Source: Conchocele bisecta (taxonomy: Eukaryota > Mollusca > Bivalvia > Lucinida > Thyasiridae). Taken from it: 64,000 bases of DNA. Every line of letters begins with the position of its first letter. The stretch's first letter is position 1. Below the pieces are notes generated by a model. It was given only the letters and a program-made list of their open reading frames with translations. It made no database searches and was not told the DNA's origin. Below, piece after piece: positions 32,447 through 44,308 of the stretch. Made by a program: the position numbers and the translations under genes. The stretch is from NCBI GenBank assembly GCA_029237695.1, contig CM055274.1:17349505-17413504 (forward strand), in the 5' to 3' direction.

Positions 32447-33440
32447 CAAGATTATTGACAAAGGACAAGTTGAATCAGTAGATAGGGAGTCTGATTGACA
32501 TCCCCTCCCATGCTCTAATTGGCAATACATCAAGCTTTGACAAATAAACCTAGAATTTAATTTTAATTTGTTCATGAGACGGAGAACTCCAGATAAGGTG
32601 CGTATTGGCGTATTTTTTACACACATATTTTAGCTGAATATGCACAACAGTGGGAGTACAAAATGCTCACGGCAATGTGAAAAATGCATTTATTTTCAAA
32701 TCGAGCAGTGGAAATACAGCATTAAAGTTGAAAATGTACTTAGTTGAACTGCAAAAAGCAAACAGTGTTTGCTCAGCTAAGTAAATGTTCAACTTTATTG
32801 CAGTATAAATAAGTGCATAAGTAATAATACACTCAAATGAGTCCATGTTTAAATTTGCTTCATGTTTATTTCCCTGTTTAATAATGAAGTAAATCAATTC
32901 CATTAATTTTGTAAAAATAAAATATGCAAATCAGGCGGTACAATACTCTTCAGACAAAAAGCTTATCTGCAGCTCTGGAGACACGTACGCTGTCCCACAA
33001 GAAGCAACATGATAACTAGGAGATACCGCACTGTCATGGAAAATCTGTGTGAAATCATCACTAAAAATTTAATTGTCCGCACCACTTCAACTAGAAAGGC
33101 TTAAATCTGAATCCTAAAGAATTTTATTGAAGCCTTAAGAGTGGCGACTACCGCATTACGATTAAACTTCGGTGCACCTGGTTTGCCTTCATTTTTGCGA
33201 GCAAAATTGCGAGATTAAACTTTGATTTGAGAGTTCGCTGATTCTATTCATCAGAATTAAGCAAACGCATAACATATCCTAAGACTAATCATGATCTGAA
33301 GAGGGAATTAAATTAAAATCCGTCTAATTTCAAACTGTATTTAGCATTTCACCGAATATCTATTACTTTCTGCGACCATTTGTTTACTTTGTTGAAGTGA
33401 ATTAAGCTTCTATATATGGACCTTAGATGAGAAAAGGATT
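32447..33440. other. Noncoding stretch, nothing recognised
   Basis: AT-rich. An edge of family F ('ctccagataaggtgcgtatt') appears at about 32588. A short hairpin-like pair 'aaaatgtacttagttgaact' and 'tcagctaagtaaatgttcaa' lies near 32730-32793. Confidence 0.35.
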
Positions 33441-33441
33441 G

Positions 33442-33618
33442 TTAACACTTATACTGCTGAATTAAAATGTTTTGTCCGCTGTTTATTTTTTATTTTCCAT
33501 TTTTCTCATCAAAAACATGATTTGTCAAATCATGTTTTTTTTGTTGAAAAAGAAGACAAAGTACAAAACAACAGCAGAAAACAATTTTCTTTCCATTTTC
33601 CAGTATTCTAAGGATTAA
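33442..33618. repeat. Family A palindromic MITE
   Basis: TTAACACTTATACTGCTGAA at left and CAGTATTCTAAGGATTAA at right. 'ttgtccgctgtttatttttt' pairs with 'acaacagcagaaaacaat'. It has a short central deletion (the usual 'agcactttagaatc' core is missing). Confidence 0.75.
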
Positions 33619-33725
33619 CCCTGATCGGACTAATGTACCTTATAGAACTCGACCATCTGATCCATTTTTGACTGGTTGCCAATCATAAACACCTACTTTA
33701 TTGCACATACAGTCGAACCTCCCCG

Positions 33726-33925
33726 AACGGCCACCTCTCTGTAACAGCCACCTCTCTGTAACAGCCACCTCTCTACAACAGCCACCTCTCTACAACAGCC
33801 ACCTCTCTGTAACAGCCACCTCTCTACAACAGCCACCTCTCTACAACAGCCACCTCTCTACAACGGCCACCTCTCTACAACGGCCACCTCTCTACAACAG
33901 CCACCTCTCTGTAACAGCCGCTCTT
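33726..33925. repeat. 17-bp minisatellite
   Basis: About a dozen units of ACAGCCACCTCTCTACA, with CTCTGTA variants. Two more units lie at 34106-34140 beyond the inserted MITE. Confidence 0.9.
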
Positions 33926-33956
33926 TTATATCCCAAATGGATGATTTCATCTATAT

Positions 33957-34104
33957 CTAATCCTTACACTGCTGAGCATGAACATTGTCGTTTGATGTTG
34001 ATTTTGCATTCTTTCTAAATAAAAACATGTTTTTACAGCATTTTAGAATCATTTCCATTGGAAAATAAATAAACATCAGACGATAAAATTGTATTCAGCA
34101 TTAA
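33957..34104. repeat. Family A MITE nested in the minisatellite
   Basis: 'ctaatccttacactgctgag' at left and 'gtattcagcattaa' at right, with 'cattttagaatcatttccat' in the core. It splits the 17-bp array. Confidence 0.7.
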
Positions 34105-34189
34105 CCTCCCTACAACAGCCACCTCTCTATAACAGCCAATTTTGCCTCTTCCCATGGGTGACTGTTGTAGAGAGGTTGCACTGTACTAC

Positions 34190-34675
34190 ATACACGCAAT
34201 AGTATGTTGAATAAACCACACGCCATATGTTCGAGTGGTTCAAATTTTCTGCCAATTATTTAATTACAGGAGTTCATTTGTGCGGATACTTTTTAATTTG
34301 TTTGAATTCAAGGCAATTCTCAAGGTCGTATAAATTATGTCATTTTTATATCAATTTAATCAAGGTGTCCTTTCTAAGCCGTCAATACCTACTTGAGAAT
34401 ATCTTCAATCCCTTTTGTACGAGTAGACAACACTCAAGTATCGTCAGCTGACAGAACCTGTTGCGCCTCGATGAAAGCTTAGATAGCTTGTATCACTTTG
34501 TGGGTCTCGGAGGTCAGAGAACACACACGAAAAAACCAACATTTGCACACAACTTCAAGTTATGCTCTTCACTTCGATTTCAAAACAGAAATATTTCCCA
34601 TATAAAAATAAGCATTCATGTGTCTTTTTGGTCATATAACATAGATTGCTGAGTATTACAGTAGAATCCAACAAT
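34190..34675. other. Noncoding stretch, nothing recognised
   Basis: Short open frames only. No motif or repeat tied to other copies. Confidence 0.3.
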
Positions 34676-34860
34676 TTTAACCCGATACATTATAAATACG
34701 TTCTTAGATATATGAAAATTACCAAATATTTACTATTCTATTTTCTTTATTCCTCGATGAAAGTATATGTTTTAACCATTCATTTGAACCATCTCAACGT
34801 GACGGTTCAAATGGTGGTTACAACAAATACGACATATATATTGAATTTTCTGTAAGAAAA
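34676..34860. repeat. Family B palindromic MITE
   Basis: 'gatgaaagtatatgttttaa', 'catttgaaccatctcaacgt' and 'gacggttcaaatggtggtta' form the family hairpin. The outer ends are diverged. Confidence 0.6.
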
Positions 34861-35356
34861 AGTCTGTATGCTTGAAATTAAATGGGATAATATTTGCAAT
34901 GTCAATAAGACAGTGGGGTATGATTATAACCTTGCGTGCGCAAGTAGGAGTTGCCAATTTCAAGTGAATCACGAGACTGAAAAGGGAAATAAATGAGACC
35001 GGTGACAGGCATAGAATATGTAAGGACACACAGAGACAGGCACACATGCAATGCAGATTTAGGCAATCATCTGAATGTGTTATTATATATCAGGTACCTA
35101 ACTGTGCATTGACCAAATACACGCCGACTGATTATGGTAATAAAATGCTGTATCAGCAGAGGAACAATTCAATTTGCCAAATCCTGAACATGACTAAACA
35201 AACATATATCTGCACCCACAAATGCGTAAAAGTGTGCTTCCTATGTTGAACAATTAGTATTTTTCTGCAATTAGTTGAGGATTTCAGGATATATCTTGAA
35301 AATTCCCACCCGTGATCAGGCATCGACGCCGATACGATGAATCGGTCAATTCAAAT

Positions 35357-35584
35357 TTAACCCATTTCATGCCGAGGATATGTAATTTTGTTCGTGAAAA
35401 ACTCTAAATATTTTCTGTATATATGCTTTGAAGTATATGTTGTGACCACCATTTGAACCGTCTCCTCGAGACGGTTCAAATGAGTGGTCACAACATATAC
35501 TTTCATTGAGAAATAAGAAAAATAAAAATGAATATTTAAAATATTTCATACCCGTGAATGTGTATTCCGAATGTAATGGGTTAA
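35357..35584. repeat. Family B palindromic MITE, best copy
   Basis: TTAACCCATTTCATGCCGAG at left and CCGAATGTAATGGGTTAA at right, with TTAA at both edges. The centre 'gtgaccaccatttgaaccgt' / 'acggttcaaatgagtggtca' with loop 'ctcctcgag' is an extended hairpin. Confidence 0.85.
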
Positions 35585-35729
35585 GCACTAGTTTCTCTGG
35601 TGTGTCACTGGTGGTACAACGTCACACGACATCACATGATGTCGGTGTAATAACGAAATGTACTATTCAATTCAACAACATTAACTCTACACTGGTGCAT
35701 TCTATACAATAAACGTTTACCTGATAAAT

Positions 35730-35862
35730 TGAACACCAGGCTAGTGTATTTTGGTATTAAGTTTATCAGGCAAGGCTTGGAAAACGGTAGGAATTCCTCT
35801 AGCCATGAAATTCCTACTCGTTCCCTAGCCCTGCCTGATAAACATGATATTACAAGACATTA
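35730..35862. repeat. Family K palindrome, partial
   Basis: 'accaggctagtgtattttgg', 'aagtttatcaggcaaggctt' and, inverted, 'gccctgcctgataaacatga', as in the full copy 42398-42544. Confidence 0.65.
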
Positions 35863-36014
35863 GCATGGGATTCTCTATACATTAAACCATATAGGGACAT
35901 ACATTTGTTTTCATCCAATTGTCTCATGTATATGGTGTCACAGTAAACACTAATCTGAACTGTCTTGACAACATGGTCGAGATAACGAACACTTCTAAGG
36001 AGAAATATATATAT

Positions 36015-36248
36015 ATGTGGCTGTGACAGGAGAAATGGGGCTTATGGGATTTGTAACCAGTGTAGCTTCTGATCAAATAGCACACTCCGGTAGCCTGGTA
36101 ACGACCTATATTGCTTGTTAGAAGCACGACAGGCGTTTCATTGATGGAATGGCGATCAGTGCTGATCCTGATCAGACTGGCACAGGCCGATCTGGATCTA
36201 CACTGGTCGCAAAACCCATAAGCCCAATTTCTCCAGTCACAGCCACAT
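36015..36248. repeat. Family J foldback MITE, full copy
   Basis: ATGTGGCTGTGACAGGAGAA at left and CTCCAGTCACAGCCACAT at right. Then 'ggcttatgggatttgtaacc' / 'tggtcgcaaaacccataagc', with inner GATCAG-rich arms. Terminal arms of roughly 60 bp. Confidence 0.75.
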
Positions 36249-36779
36249 GTTTTATCATCAAGAATGAAATACTGATTTGTCTGAATGTTTTCCTTGTTAA
36301 TTCATATCATCTTAGTGCCATCATTTGAATTGTTAAACGATGAGGATTTCAAATATTTTACCAGCTCATTATAATATAATAATGACCGATGACTGGGAAA
36401 TGAGCCAAAATATGTAAATGCTACAACTGAATTTGCGCATTATTTTGGATGACAGGCAAATATGCACGACTCTAAATTTTAATTTTGCATCATCATAGGA
36501 TAGGTATGCAAATGTGGGAATTTGTTTACAAAATGGTGATGGTATTATTAGGGTCAATGAGAGGCTTGCAATAATAGAGTTTTGTAGAGTCCAGGTTCGA
36601 GTGACCAACTGTTTTGACTGATTGGGGTGTATGTCCGTTCAACAGCAATGTCATATACAGTATAAATAAGGGGAGAGTGGGAGGGGGTGGGGGTACCATA
36701 CATTCAGCACTGAAATTATAATGAAAATTTCAGCAATGACAGTCACCCTAAGTAGTACCCCAGTAGATTCAACGTAACT
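36249..36779. other. Noncoding stretch, nothing recognised
   Basis: No gene. A G-rich run 'ggggagagtgggagggggtg' lies at 36671. Confidence 0.3.
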
Positions 36780-36997
36780 ATTAATCAATTGCCTTCATAA
36801 TACAATTTTTTGTTTTAATATTTTTATTTTTCTTACTTCTCAATGAAAGTATAATTATGCAGTGACCACTCATTTGAACCATCTCGATGAGACGGTTCAA
36901 ATGGTGGTCACGACATTATATATCTAAGAACAGAGAAAGAAATTATTTAGGATTTTCCACAAACAAAATGGCCTATCCTCAGCATGAAATGGATTAA
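36780..36997. repeat. Family B palindromic MITE
   Basis: 'tttgaaccatctcgatgag' / 'acggttcaaatggtggtca' core. The right end 'ctcagcatgaaatggattaa' matches the family end. The left end is diverged. Confidence 0.65.
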
Positions 36998-37010
36998 AGT
37001 ACCCAGATCT

Positions 37011-37310
37011 GTAGCATATTTCATAGAAATTGCAAAGTATACTTATCTAGCAAAGTATATTTTGAGGGAGTAATCATTTATTTTTCCGGAAATGTATTAT
37101 TTCATATAGACCTAATGACTGCATATATTTGATGATTAAAAGTATGCAGAATTATTTACTGAATTTATTACATTATCACAGCCAAAATGGCTGTGATAAT
37201 GTAATAACTTCAGTATAATAAAAATTGATTTATCCGTAAATTGAAAATTTCTCCCTCAATATATACTTTGCTAGATAAGTATACTTTGCAATGTTGGTCA
37301 AATAGGCTAC
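37011..37310. repeat. Family C palindromic MITE, copy 2
   Basis: GTAGCATATTTCAT at left and CAAATAGGCTAC at right. The 'aaagtatac' motifs and the 'atcacagccaaaatggctgtgat' centre are intact. Confidence 0.85.
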
Positions 37311-37547
37311 TGGGTGTTGAACTCCAATTTGTGTAATACATTTTACAAACAAAACTTCTGGCCTACTAGCTGGTTCTACCCAGGACTGCAATATAGTATA
37401 GTTGATTGTTCTGCAGTTATTCAAGGAATATACAGACGTGCAGACTGATCTGGAGCTACACTGGTCACCAACTCAAAATAAGCAGTTTCCAGGGCTTTCA
37501 ATTGTAACCCTTAGGAACACTTGAACTGTGGATTCTACATTTCACTT

Positions 37548-37758
37548 CCCATTACACTGCTGAATTAAATTTTGTCATCTGTTGATCATTTCTTTAGTTT
37601 TAGTTTTTATCAACGAAAATATAGTTTGGCAGAACTTTAGAATCATGATGGAAATTAAATGATTCTAAAAAGCTGCCGAACCGTGCATTCATTTAGAAAA
37701 GACAAAATATGAAACATCTGCAGACAACAATTGTCGTTTCCCACATTCTAAGGATTAA
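37548..37758. repeat. Family A palindromic MITE in the protocadherin intron
   Basis: 'cccattacactgctgaatta' at left and 'cacattctaaggattaa' at right. It lies about 95 bp downstream of the protocadherin exon's splice donor on the gene's own strand. Confidence 0.7.
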
Positions 37759-37849
37759 AATTCTAGAATATCTATTCAGCTATTTTGAACCTTTGCTTTC
37801 AGAGCCTACTGAAAGCCTTGAAGCATCTTGCTATTGTGAAATAAAATAT

Positions 37850-37853
37850 TACC
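37850..37853 (-). other. Splice donor of the protocadherin exon
   Basis: On the minus strand the exon end reads ACATTTCAG followed by GTAATATT. The open frame continues only 17 more codons past it, supporting splicing here. Confidence 0.7.
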
Positions 37854-40510
37854 TGAAATGTAACATCTTTTGTCTTGACTTCAGCCTTCTGTACAATCGC
37901 TCTGTCCAACACTGGTGCTGTTGGAGTCATTGGTCGATCGTACATCATCGAAAGATCCGGCATCTTTCTCGGAGCATTCTTTGACATGTCATTACACCCT
38001 GGAACATGAGCGACGTGTGCTATGTTGTTATTTTCTCCGTATTTCCTCCCTTTCAAGTCCATTCGTCGAACAATCAGGATTACTGCGACAATTGTAACTG
38101 CAATAAGTAGAGTGACGGCAATAACAATTACAGTAATGATCACGTTCTGGTTATTGTCTGATGATGAAGGTGCAGCAAGGTCTGTGATATTCTTAGACAA
38201 AACAGCGATCGTCACTTTCGTTGATGCTGTTTTCGGTGGCACACCTTGATCGGACACTGTTATTTCTAATGCGTAAGTGCTTATATCATTTTCAAACATT
38301 TTCCGCGCAACATAAATTTCCCCATTTCTGCCCATTTCAAATAGCTGCGTGTCATTTCTTTTCTCAATAATGTACGATAGCTCTCCAAAACTACCTTCAT
38401 CTTTATCACTAGCTTCTATTTTCATAAATTCAGTTTTTGCAGGCATCATGTACGTAATGTATTTAATAACATTTGCATCACGTGGGTACGATATATTTGG
38501 GAAGTTGTCATTGATGTCCGTTACGACGACCGTAACATTTGTGTAATTGGCCAGTCTCGTGTCTATTCCATGGTCAATAGCCTCTACAGTGAACTGATAC
38601 TGTGCACTCACTTCACGATCTAGTTTATTTGTAGTTTTCACAGTACCATCTGGCAGAACTTGGAATGGTAAATTGGTGTAGTTTCCATATATACTGTACG
38701 AGACATATCCATTCATGTCTTCATCTACATCATCAGCCGTGACTTTACCCAGAACAGTCTCCTTCAACTGGCTTTCTGGCACGAAGTATGTGAAATTATC
38801 ATCGACAAACTGTGGGCGGTTGTCATTTTCATCCTCGATGTTTACATAAACAGTTGTGGAGGATGTTAGATTTATTTTCCCACTATCAACTGCAAACACA
38901 GGAAACTCATGACTTGATGCTTTCTCACGATCGAAACTCACTTGAGCTGTGATGAGACCAGTTTTGGCATTGACGTTGAATTTTGATTTATCTTCATCGA
39001 GAAGGAAGTAGGAAATACGTCCGTTCTCTCCACTGTCGCTATCGAGGGCATACACCTGTAGAATTGTCGATCCTTTACCATTGTTTTCCCGTATAGACGA
39101 TCTATGGGAATCTAAGTCCGCAAAAATTGGAGCATTGTCATTTTCATCCTTAACCTTAACTGAAAACTTTGCTTCAGAATGTTTTTGTGGAACACCAAAA
39201 TCATGGCATGTTACTGTGACATTATGTGTTTCCTTTTTCTCTCTATCTAATGGACTGATTACCATCACCTTGTATTCCTTCAGCTCCAGAGCCTGTAGTC
39301 CAAAATATTCGCCTTCAGTGGAGCATGAAACCAGTCCATTTCTTCCCTCATCATCATCAACAACTTCAACATAGGTAACCACAGTCCCAACAACAGCGTA
39401 TTCAGATATTTCTGCTTTATCAGACTGTGATAGTAGGTTTACATTTATCTGTGGTGCGTTATTTTCTGTATCTATGACCGTGACTCGTACAACAGCCTGG
39501 GAACTCTGTGGACGTTCACCATTATCCATGGCAATCACACTTACTTGGTGAATATTATTCTTGGAGTATTCCAACTGACCAATCACACGTATTTCTCCAG
39601 TCGTTGCATCGATCTCAAACGTGTCCCGGACTTCCTGAGGTTGTTGCAAACTTAAGGAATAAAGGATCTCAGCATTTCTACCAGAATCAGCATCTTTAGC
39701 ATGAACAGTGAGGATTGTAGTGTTGTCCAGGATCGTTTCCTTAACTGTTACATTATAGATGGGGTGAGTAAAGATTGGTTTGTTATCATTTGCGTCTTCC
39801 ACAGTAATGTTCAGTAACATTGTGCCATTCAGAGGTGGAGATCCACCATCCTTTGCCACAACATTGAATGAATATGTATTGACCGTTTCCCTGTCCAATT
39901 TACCATCAACAACCAAATTTAAAATTTTGTCGTCAGAAGAGGCCTGATAATCCATTCTAAATGGAACATCAGCTGGCAGGATTTCATATTGTTTAACTGT
40001 GAAGTTGTCACTGTCGGGGTCTGCAGCAACATCAAGCTGTATAGCAGTACCTGCGACATCAGCTTCCGAAAATGACAGCGCTAATGACGCGGCCGGAAAA
40101 TAAGGCTGGTTGTCATTTACATCCTCAATATTTATTGTCACTGTTATTTTCTTGAAGAATGATCCAATTGCCACTTGTGCGGCGACTTTTATTGATACAG
40201 AACAAGAGAATGCAGATGAAAATTGACAAATAGTTTCCCTGTCCATTGATTTATGGACACTTAAACTGCTTGTTTTCGAATCCACGTTAAAATATTCCAG
40301 ATACTTGTTTTCCAAATCCAGAAAATGGTATTCCAGGTAACCGACATCAGGTTCACTTACAAAAGATCTAATGTCTGCATCTGTCCAAATGTTACCAAAT
40401 ACTGTATCAGGAGCAAGGTTTTCAGGTATGTTGTAACTAAGTCCATCAGAGTAAGAAATGAGGTAGGAAAACACACAAATCAAACAGGAGATACTGTCAG
40501 ATGGCTCCAT
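37852..40510 (-). CDS. Protocadherin, ectodomain and transmembrane exon
   Basis: A single open exon encodes 886 residues from ATG 40510 (an in-frame stop lies just upstream) to a splice donor CAG/GTAATA at 37852/37851. Residues 1-23 are a signal peptide. Seven cadherin repeats follow, with linkers at DVNDN 130-134, DANDN 239-243, DTENN 347-351, DENDN 455-459, DENDN 560-564 and DINDN 665-669. LDRE/MDRE and A.D.G motifs recur. Residues 790-814 are the transmembrane helix, then RRMDLKGRKYG starts a short tail with PDLSMMYDRPMTPTAPVLDR. Cadherins mediate calcium-dependent adhesion at the cell surface. A large intron-less ectodomain exon spliced to 3' cytoplasmic exons is typical of (proto)cadherin genes in vertebrates, cephalopods and bivalves. 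The remaining cytoplasmic exons must lie to the left and I could not find them. The sequence beyond the donor reads into the intron. Confidence 0.93.
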
Positions 40511-41033
40511 GTTGGTGATCTAGCCGTCTCTGCAATTGAAGTAATTCCACTAGTCCCTGTAACTGGTTTTCATGATTTATCAAAACTTCCGGAAATACTT
40601 TTACTAATCCACCACCAAGGCCATATAGGCGTAACTGCGGTCGTCAATTTCCTTCAAATGTCCAATTTATGGTGTCACCAAAACAAACTTGAAGATGAAT
40701 GAAGGAAATTCAATTTGATCAAGGAAATTCAATTTAAATCCGTAAACACACGCAACAATGTACCTTTCAGCACCTTTAAATGTCTAATAACGTGGAGGTT
40801 AATAGCAGATAATGTCCATCTCTTACACACTCCGATACTGTGATGTCCTTATTAAGATTCCGATGGTCACTCGTCGTAATGTCCAGCACTGAAAGCAAAG
40901 AAGATACAATTATACCATTGAGTGATCTCAGTAAATGTAATAGCAACAGTGTACATCATAAAACCCACACAGCCAGAACATTCAGAGTTTACAAATACAC
41001 AGTGAAGAAAATTCATTACATGTAAAGACAAAA
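40511..41033 (-). other. Upstream region of the protocadherin gene
   Basis: 5' UTR and promoter are expected here. A possible acceptor (ttcaattgcag, AG at 40530-40531) is weak, without a good pyrimidine tract. No clear TATA. 'aaggaaattcaattt' is duplicated at 40701-40735. Confidence 0.35.
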
Positions 41034-41253
41034 TTAACCCTTTCACCCCGAAGTAACTGAAATGGATTTTGATATATTTTGATATGTCAATTTTGCAACC
41101 ACTTAATTGAATCGTCACAAAATGATTTTTAGACTAGTCCATTTATGAAAATTACTGGCAAGAAGTGCAGATCCTGATGAGATGAGCCGGCTCATCTGGA
41201 TCTACACTTTTTGCAAATACCACTATACAGGTCTGTAGTGTTGAAAGGGTTAA
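41034..41253. repeat. Family I MITE, full copy (piggyBac-like ends)
   Basis: TTAACCCTTTCACCCCGAAG at left and TGTTGAAAGGGTTAA at right. TTAA at both edges. Internal hairpin 'cagatcctgatgagatgagc' / 'cggctcatctggatct'. Confidence 0.75.
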
Positions 41254-42090
41254 ACATAATATTTGCAACAGACAGTCAGAAATGAATTTAGTTTAAATAT
41301 ATAAGATCCTGATCATCATGTACATAATCTGCATGATTATTAGGGTCTATGAATCTAGTCTCAACGAGACGGTTCATACGAGTGGTAACAACATATAATT
41401 TTGTGGAAAAATAAACAAAATAATCAGATTTTTTTCAATAAATATTGCATCCAAAGACTTCAATACACCATTTTACAAGTAGTTCTGCAAAGCCTAATAT
41501 TCATTTATACCTGTAAATGCAATATCTAAAATCCTGTTAGAAATTCTTATTTAATGTAAAACAAAAGCCTACACAATTAATATCCAGTGATGTCTCAGGC
41601 TATAAATATTGACTGATAAAATTCTCTAGTAAATAAAAACACTCGCATTGCCTGAAGACGATTAATTCACCTGTGCGGAAACGGCTACTGATTTCCCTTT
41701 ACCTGGGGCTTAGCATGGATCTATGACTTTCCGTAGGTTTGATAGTGATATGGCAACCGTCTGGACACATTACTAGGCATTACAGGCTAATACCGCGGCC
41801 ATATAGAGAAGTATTAGGGAAAATCTGATCACCCAGCTCTATCAACTTGCATAATAGAAAGGAAGACTTTGAGATTAGTTTAATACAGAATTGCAACAAA
41901 GAGAAATAAACAAAATAGTATTTAGACATTCATTTAAGTTGAATTTTTGTGAAATATACATTATTTATGGACTATAATAATCGAGAAATGTAGTATAGGA
42001 ACAATGTTAACTTTCCTAATGATTGGACAAGAAATCCTTTCAGAGAGATTGTTAATTACTAATTATATTTGTAGTGAAACAAACAAAGAC
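41254..42090. other. Noncoding stretch with a family B fragment
   Basis: A family B core ('tctcaacgagacggttcata', then 'gagtggtaacaacatata') lies at 41358-41395. Otherwise nothing recognised. Confidence 0.4.
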
Positions 42091-42113
42091 ACTTACATGC
42101 ATTTAAATTGAAT

Positions 42114-42310
42114 TCTGTATAATATATTTATCAATTTATCAATTGATCGATTGATTCGTTGGTAGGTTGGTAGGTCTGTTGGCTGACTGACTGGTTGGTT
42201 GGTTGGTTGCTTAGTTGATTGGTTGGTCAATTGATTGATTGGCTGACTGGTTGATTGATTAATTGATTTATCAAATTGATGGACATAGTTATCAATTGAT
42301 TGACTTAATG
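42114..42310. repeat. TTGG/TTGA simple-sequence region
   Basis: Irregular tetranucleotide-like repeat of ttgg, ttga and ctga words. It creates a spurious Asn/Gln/Ser/Pro-rich frame on the minus strand. Confidence 0.8.
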
Positions 42311-42397
42311 TATATGGTTTAATATACATACAACAATATTGTTAATTGAGAAATGTAGCAAGGGTTGAATTTTTCCAATAACTAGGAAGACAAATAG

Positions 42398-42544
42398 AGA
42401 ATACCAGGCTAGTGTCTTTTGATATTAAGTTTATCAGGCAAGGCTAGGAAACGTGTAGGAATTCCGAGGCTTGACGAGGAATTTCTACCGTTTCCGAGCC
42501 GAGCCTGATAAACTTGATATCAAAATACACTAGCCTGGTATTCT
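42398..42544. repeat. Family K palindrome, full copy
   Basis: AGAATACCAGGCTAGTGT at left and ACACTAGCCTGGTATTCT at right, with 'ttgatattaagtttatcagg' / 'cctgataaacttgatatcaa' inside. Arms of about 65 bp. The next 150 bp ('gcgtcattacaccgacgtca') also resembles 35620-35660, so the element may be longer. Confidence 0.75.
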
Positions 42545-43140
42545 ATTTATCAGGTAATGTTTTATGCTCGAAAATGACATTAGATGACGTCGTATTCTAT
42601 GGACAGAACGCGGACTTGTTTATGTTGCGTCATTACACCGACGTCACATGACGTCATCCGACCAATGGAACGTCAGTTTTCACTTCGTTGTAACCCGGAT
42701 ATTTGTATCAGGGCAATACCTGATACAACAATATGTTATCAGTCAGTACGTATTTGGTCAATGCAGGGCAGGTTACCTGATAAACAACTTTACATGCATG
42801 TCCTTCACAACTGCACGCCTCCACCACAGCAGGTAATACCTGAACACCAACCCTATCATTAGCGGAGCAGATTATGACAATATATATATGGATATATCGC
42901 CAGTGAAGTGGCGGCTATTGTGACCCAATCTGGCATCATCACAGATTCAAAACAGAAAGTTAGCTGCTTATTGCACAAAGTCATGCAAACCTGCCACTTA
43001 TATATACAACAGTGTAAGTTAATCTGCTAACACTATTATTTAGTAACATTAAAGTGGACAATTATGCAATTTCATATGCCACAGACACCTATGGAGCTTT
43101 CGTTGAAACAGGTAGATAAACAGACCTTTTTTCATTATTT
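42545..43140. other. Noncoding stretch, possible extension of family K
   Basis: No gene. 'tatcagggcaatacctgata' (about 42707) and 'caggttacctgataaacaac' (42769) are family-like TATCAGG motifs. Confidence 0.35.
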
Positions 43141-43203
43141 GTGACCAGCGTAGACCCAGATCTGCCTGTGCATCCACACAGTCAGATCAGGTTCTACACT
43201 GTT
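43141..43203. repeat. Family J short palindrome
   Basis: 'gtgaccagcgtagacccaga' with 'tctgcctgtgcatcc' pairs with 'cacagtcagatcaggttcta' / 'cactgtt'. Confidence 0.5.
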
Positions 43204-43262
43204 CCCATTCGAATCAAAGAACTACCATTGTTGCCATCAGCAAACTATATCACCATATAAAC

Positions 43263-43460
43263 ACAATTCATGCTGAAGATATACAATTCTTCACATGGAA
43301 TGAGCTGATTATATATTTCTTATTTCTCATCAAAAGTATATGTGGCCACGGTTCAAGTGAATAATAACAACATATGTTTTCTTTAAGAAATCAAGAAAAT
43401 AGAAAAGATGTTGGTCAGTGTTGATATCTATGAATGAGTAAGAGTATAAATAGGTTAATA
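43263..43460. repeat. Family B MITE, degenerate
   Basis: 'acaattcatgctgaagatat' at left, 'catcaaaagtatatgtggcc' and 'acggttcaagtgaataataa' in the core. Confidence 0.45.
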
Positions 43461-43689
43461 GAATAATATATATTAGGAGGGGAGCTTTTTATGATACGTT
43501 AAGGAATTGGACAATATTCTCCATACCCACAAAAAGCAAGATATTCAAATGGGTTCTCGTTTATATGTTTATATTGCTGATTGCTGGTGAACATATAAAA
43601 CGCATGTAGAAACAAACATGTCCCTGTAAACTAGACATCAATCAACACATATCATGCCAGATACCAATTCACATGTATCTAAATTTACA

Positions 43690-43790
43690 ATCATTTTTTT
43701 TTATTTTCCTATTTTCTTCATTCTCAATGAAAGTATATGTTGTTACAACTCATTTGAACCGTCTCACCGTCAAACCATCAAATACTTTTG
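43690..43790. repeat. Family B MITE, left half
   Basis: 'tctcaatgaaagtatatgtt', then 'actcatttgaaccgtctcac'. The right arm is lost. Confidence 0.5.
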
Positions 43791-44308
43791 TAGAGAAACA
43801 AAAAAAACATGGGAAAAAAAATGTTGGTAAATTTGGATATTTTTTAATCATTTTTTTAGTATCTGGCATGATATTGGTTAATGAATCACAAATATGTCGC
43901 TGTAAACCAGACATGAATGAATCCCATTCCACTGACACTTTATTTGAACAATGGCAAATTAAGTACCCACCGATTCCTACCACTCTGTTGGAATACTCCA
44001 TCATTAAGAAATGGCCACACCTCTGATGGACTAAGTCGCCCTTGACATTAATCCCATTGTCAATTGATATGGCGGATGTACAGATCAATTTGTGCCGTAC
44101 CTAGTGCACAATGCAGCTCAATAGATCCAATATGTGGCACATCAAAGTTGACAAGACCTTGCAATAGTGTGCCCAAACTTGAATCTGTTGCTTCAATCCA
44201 TTTAATTCTAATGATACATACTGGTATGTTGATATACCTTCCAATACCTGCATCGGAGAATTAAATGACAATGGTAGACAATGACAATGACATTGCATTT
44301 GATAGTTT
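43791..44308. other. Noncoding stretch, nothing recognised
   Basis: Short open frames on both strands (up to about 117 codons) without domains. They overlap each other and repeats. Confidence 0.3.

Larger units (their letters stand above)
33710..34183. repeat. Pogo-like MITE with expanded minisatellite
   Basis: CAGTCGAACCTC at left and GAGGTTGCACTG at right, each flanked by TA (33708-33709, 34184-34185), as in pogo/Tc1-type insertions. The interior is mostly a 17-bp repeat and contains a nested family A MITE (33957-34104). Confidence 0.65.

Noticed and set aside
31683..32626. Several frames of 180-270 codons on both strands
   Set aside because: They run through the 500-base N gap, and only short unremarkable sequence is real.
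33701..34018. A 105-codon His/Thr/Gln-rich repeat frame
   Set aside because: It is the 17-bp minisatellite read through. The unit is not a multiple of three and lies in a MITE.
37799..37851. The last 17 residues of the protocadherin open frame
   Set aside because: They follow a good splice donor and have no cadherin-tail features, so they are intron read-through.
38022..39699. Plus-strand frames across the protocadherin exon
   Set aside because: Shadows of the minus-strand coding exon.
42093..42329. A 78-codon Asn/Gln/Pro/Ser-rich minus frame
   Set aside because: It is a TTGG/TTGA simple-sequence region with no stops by composition.
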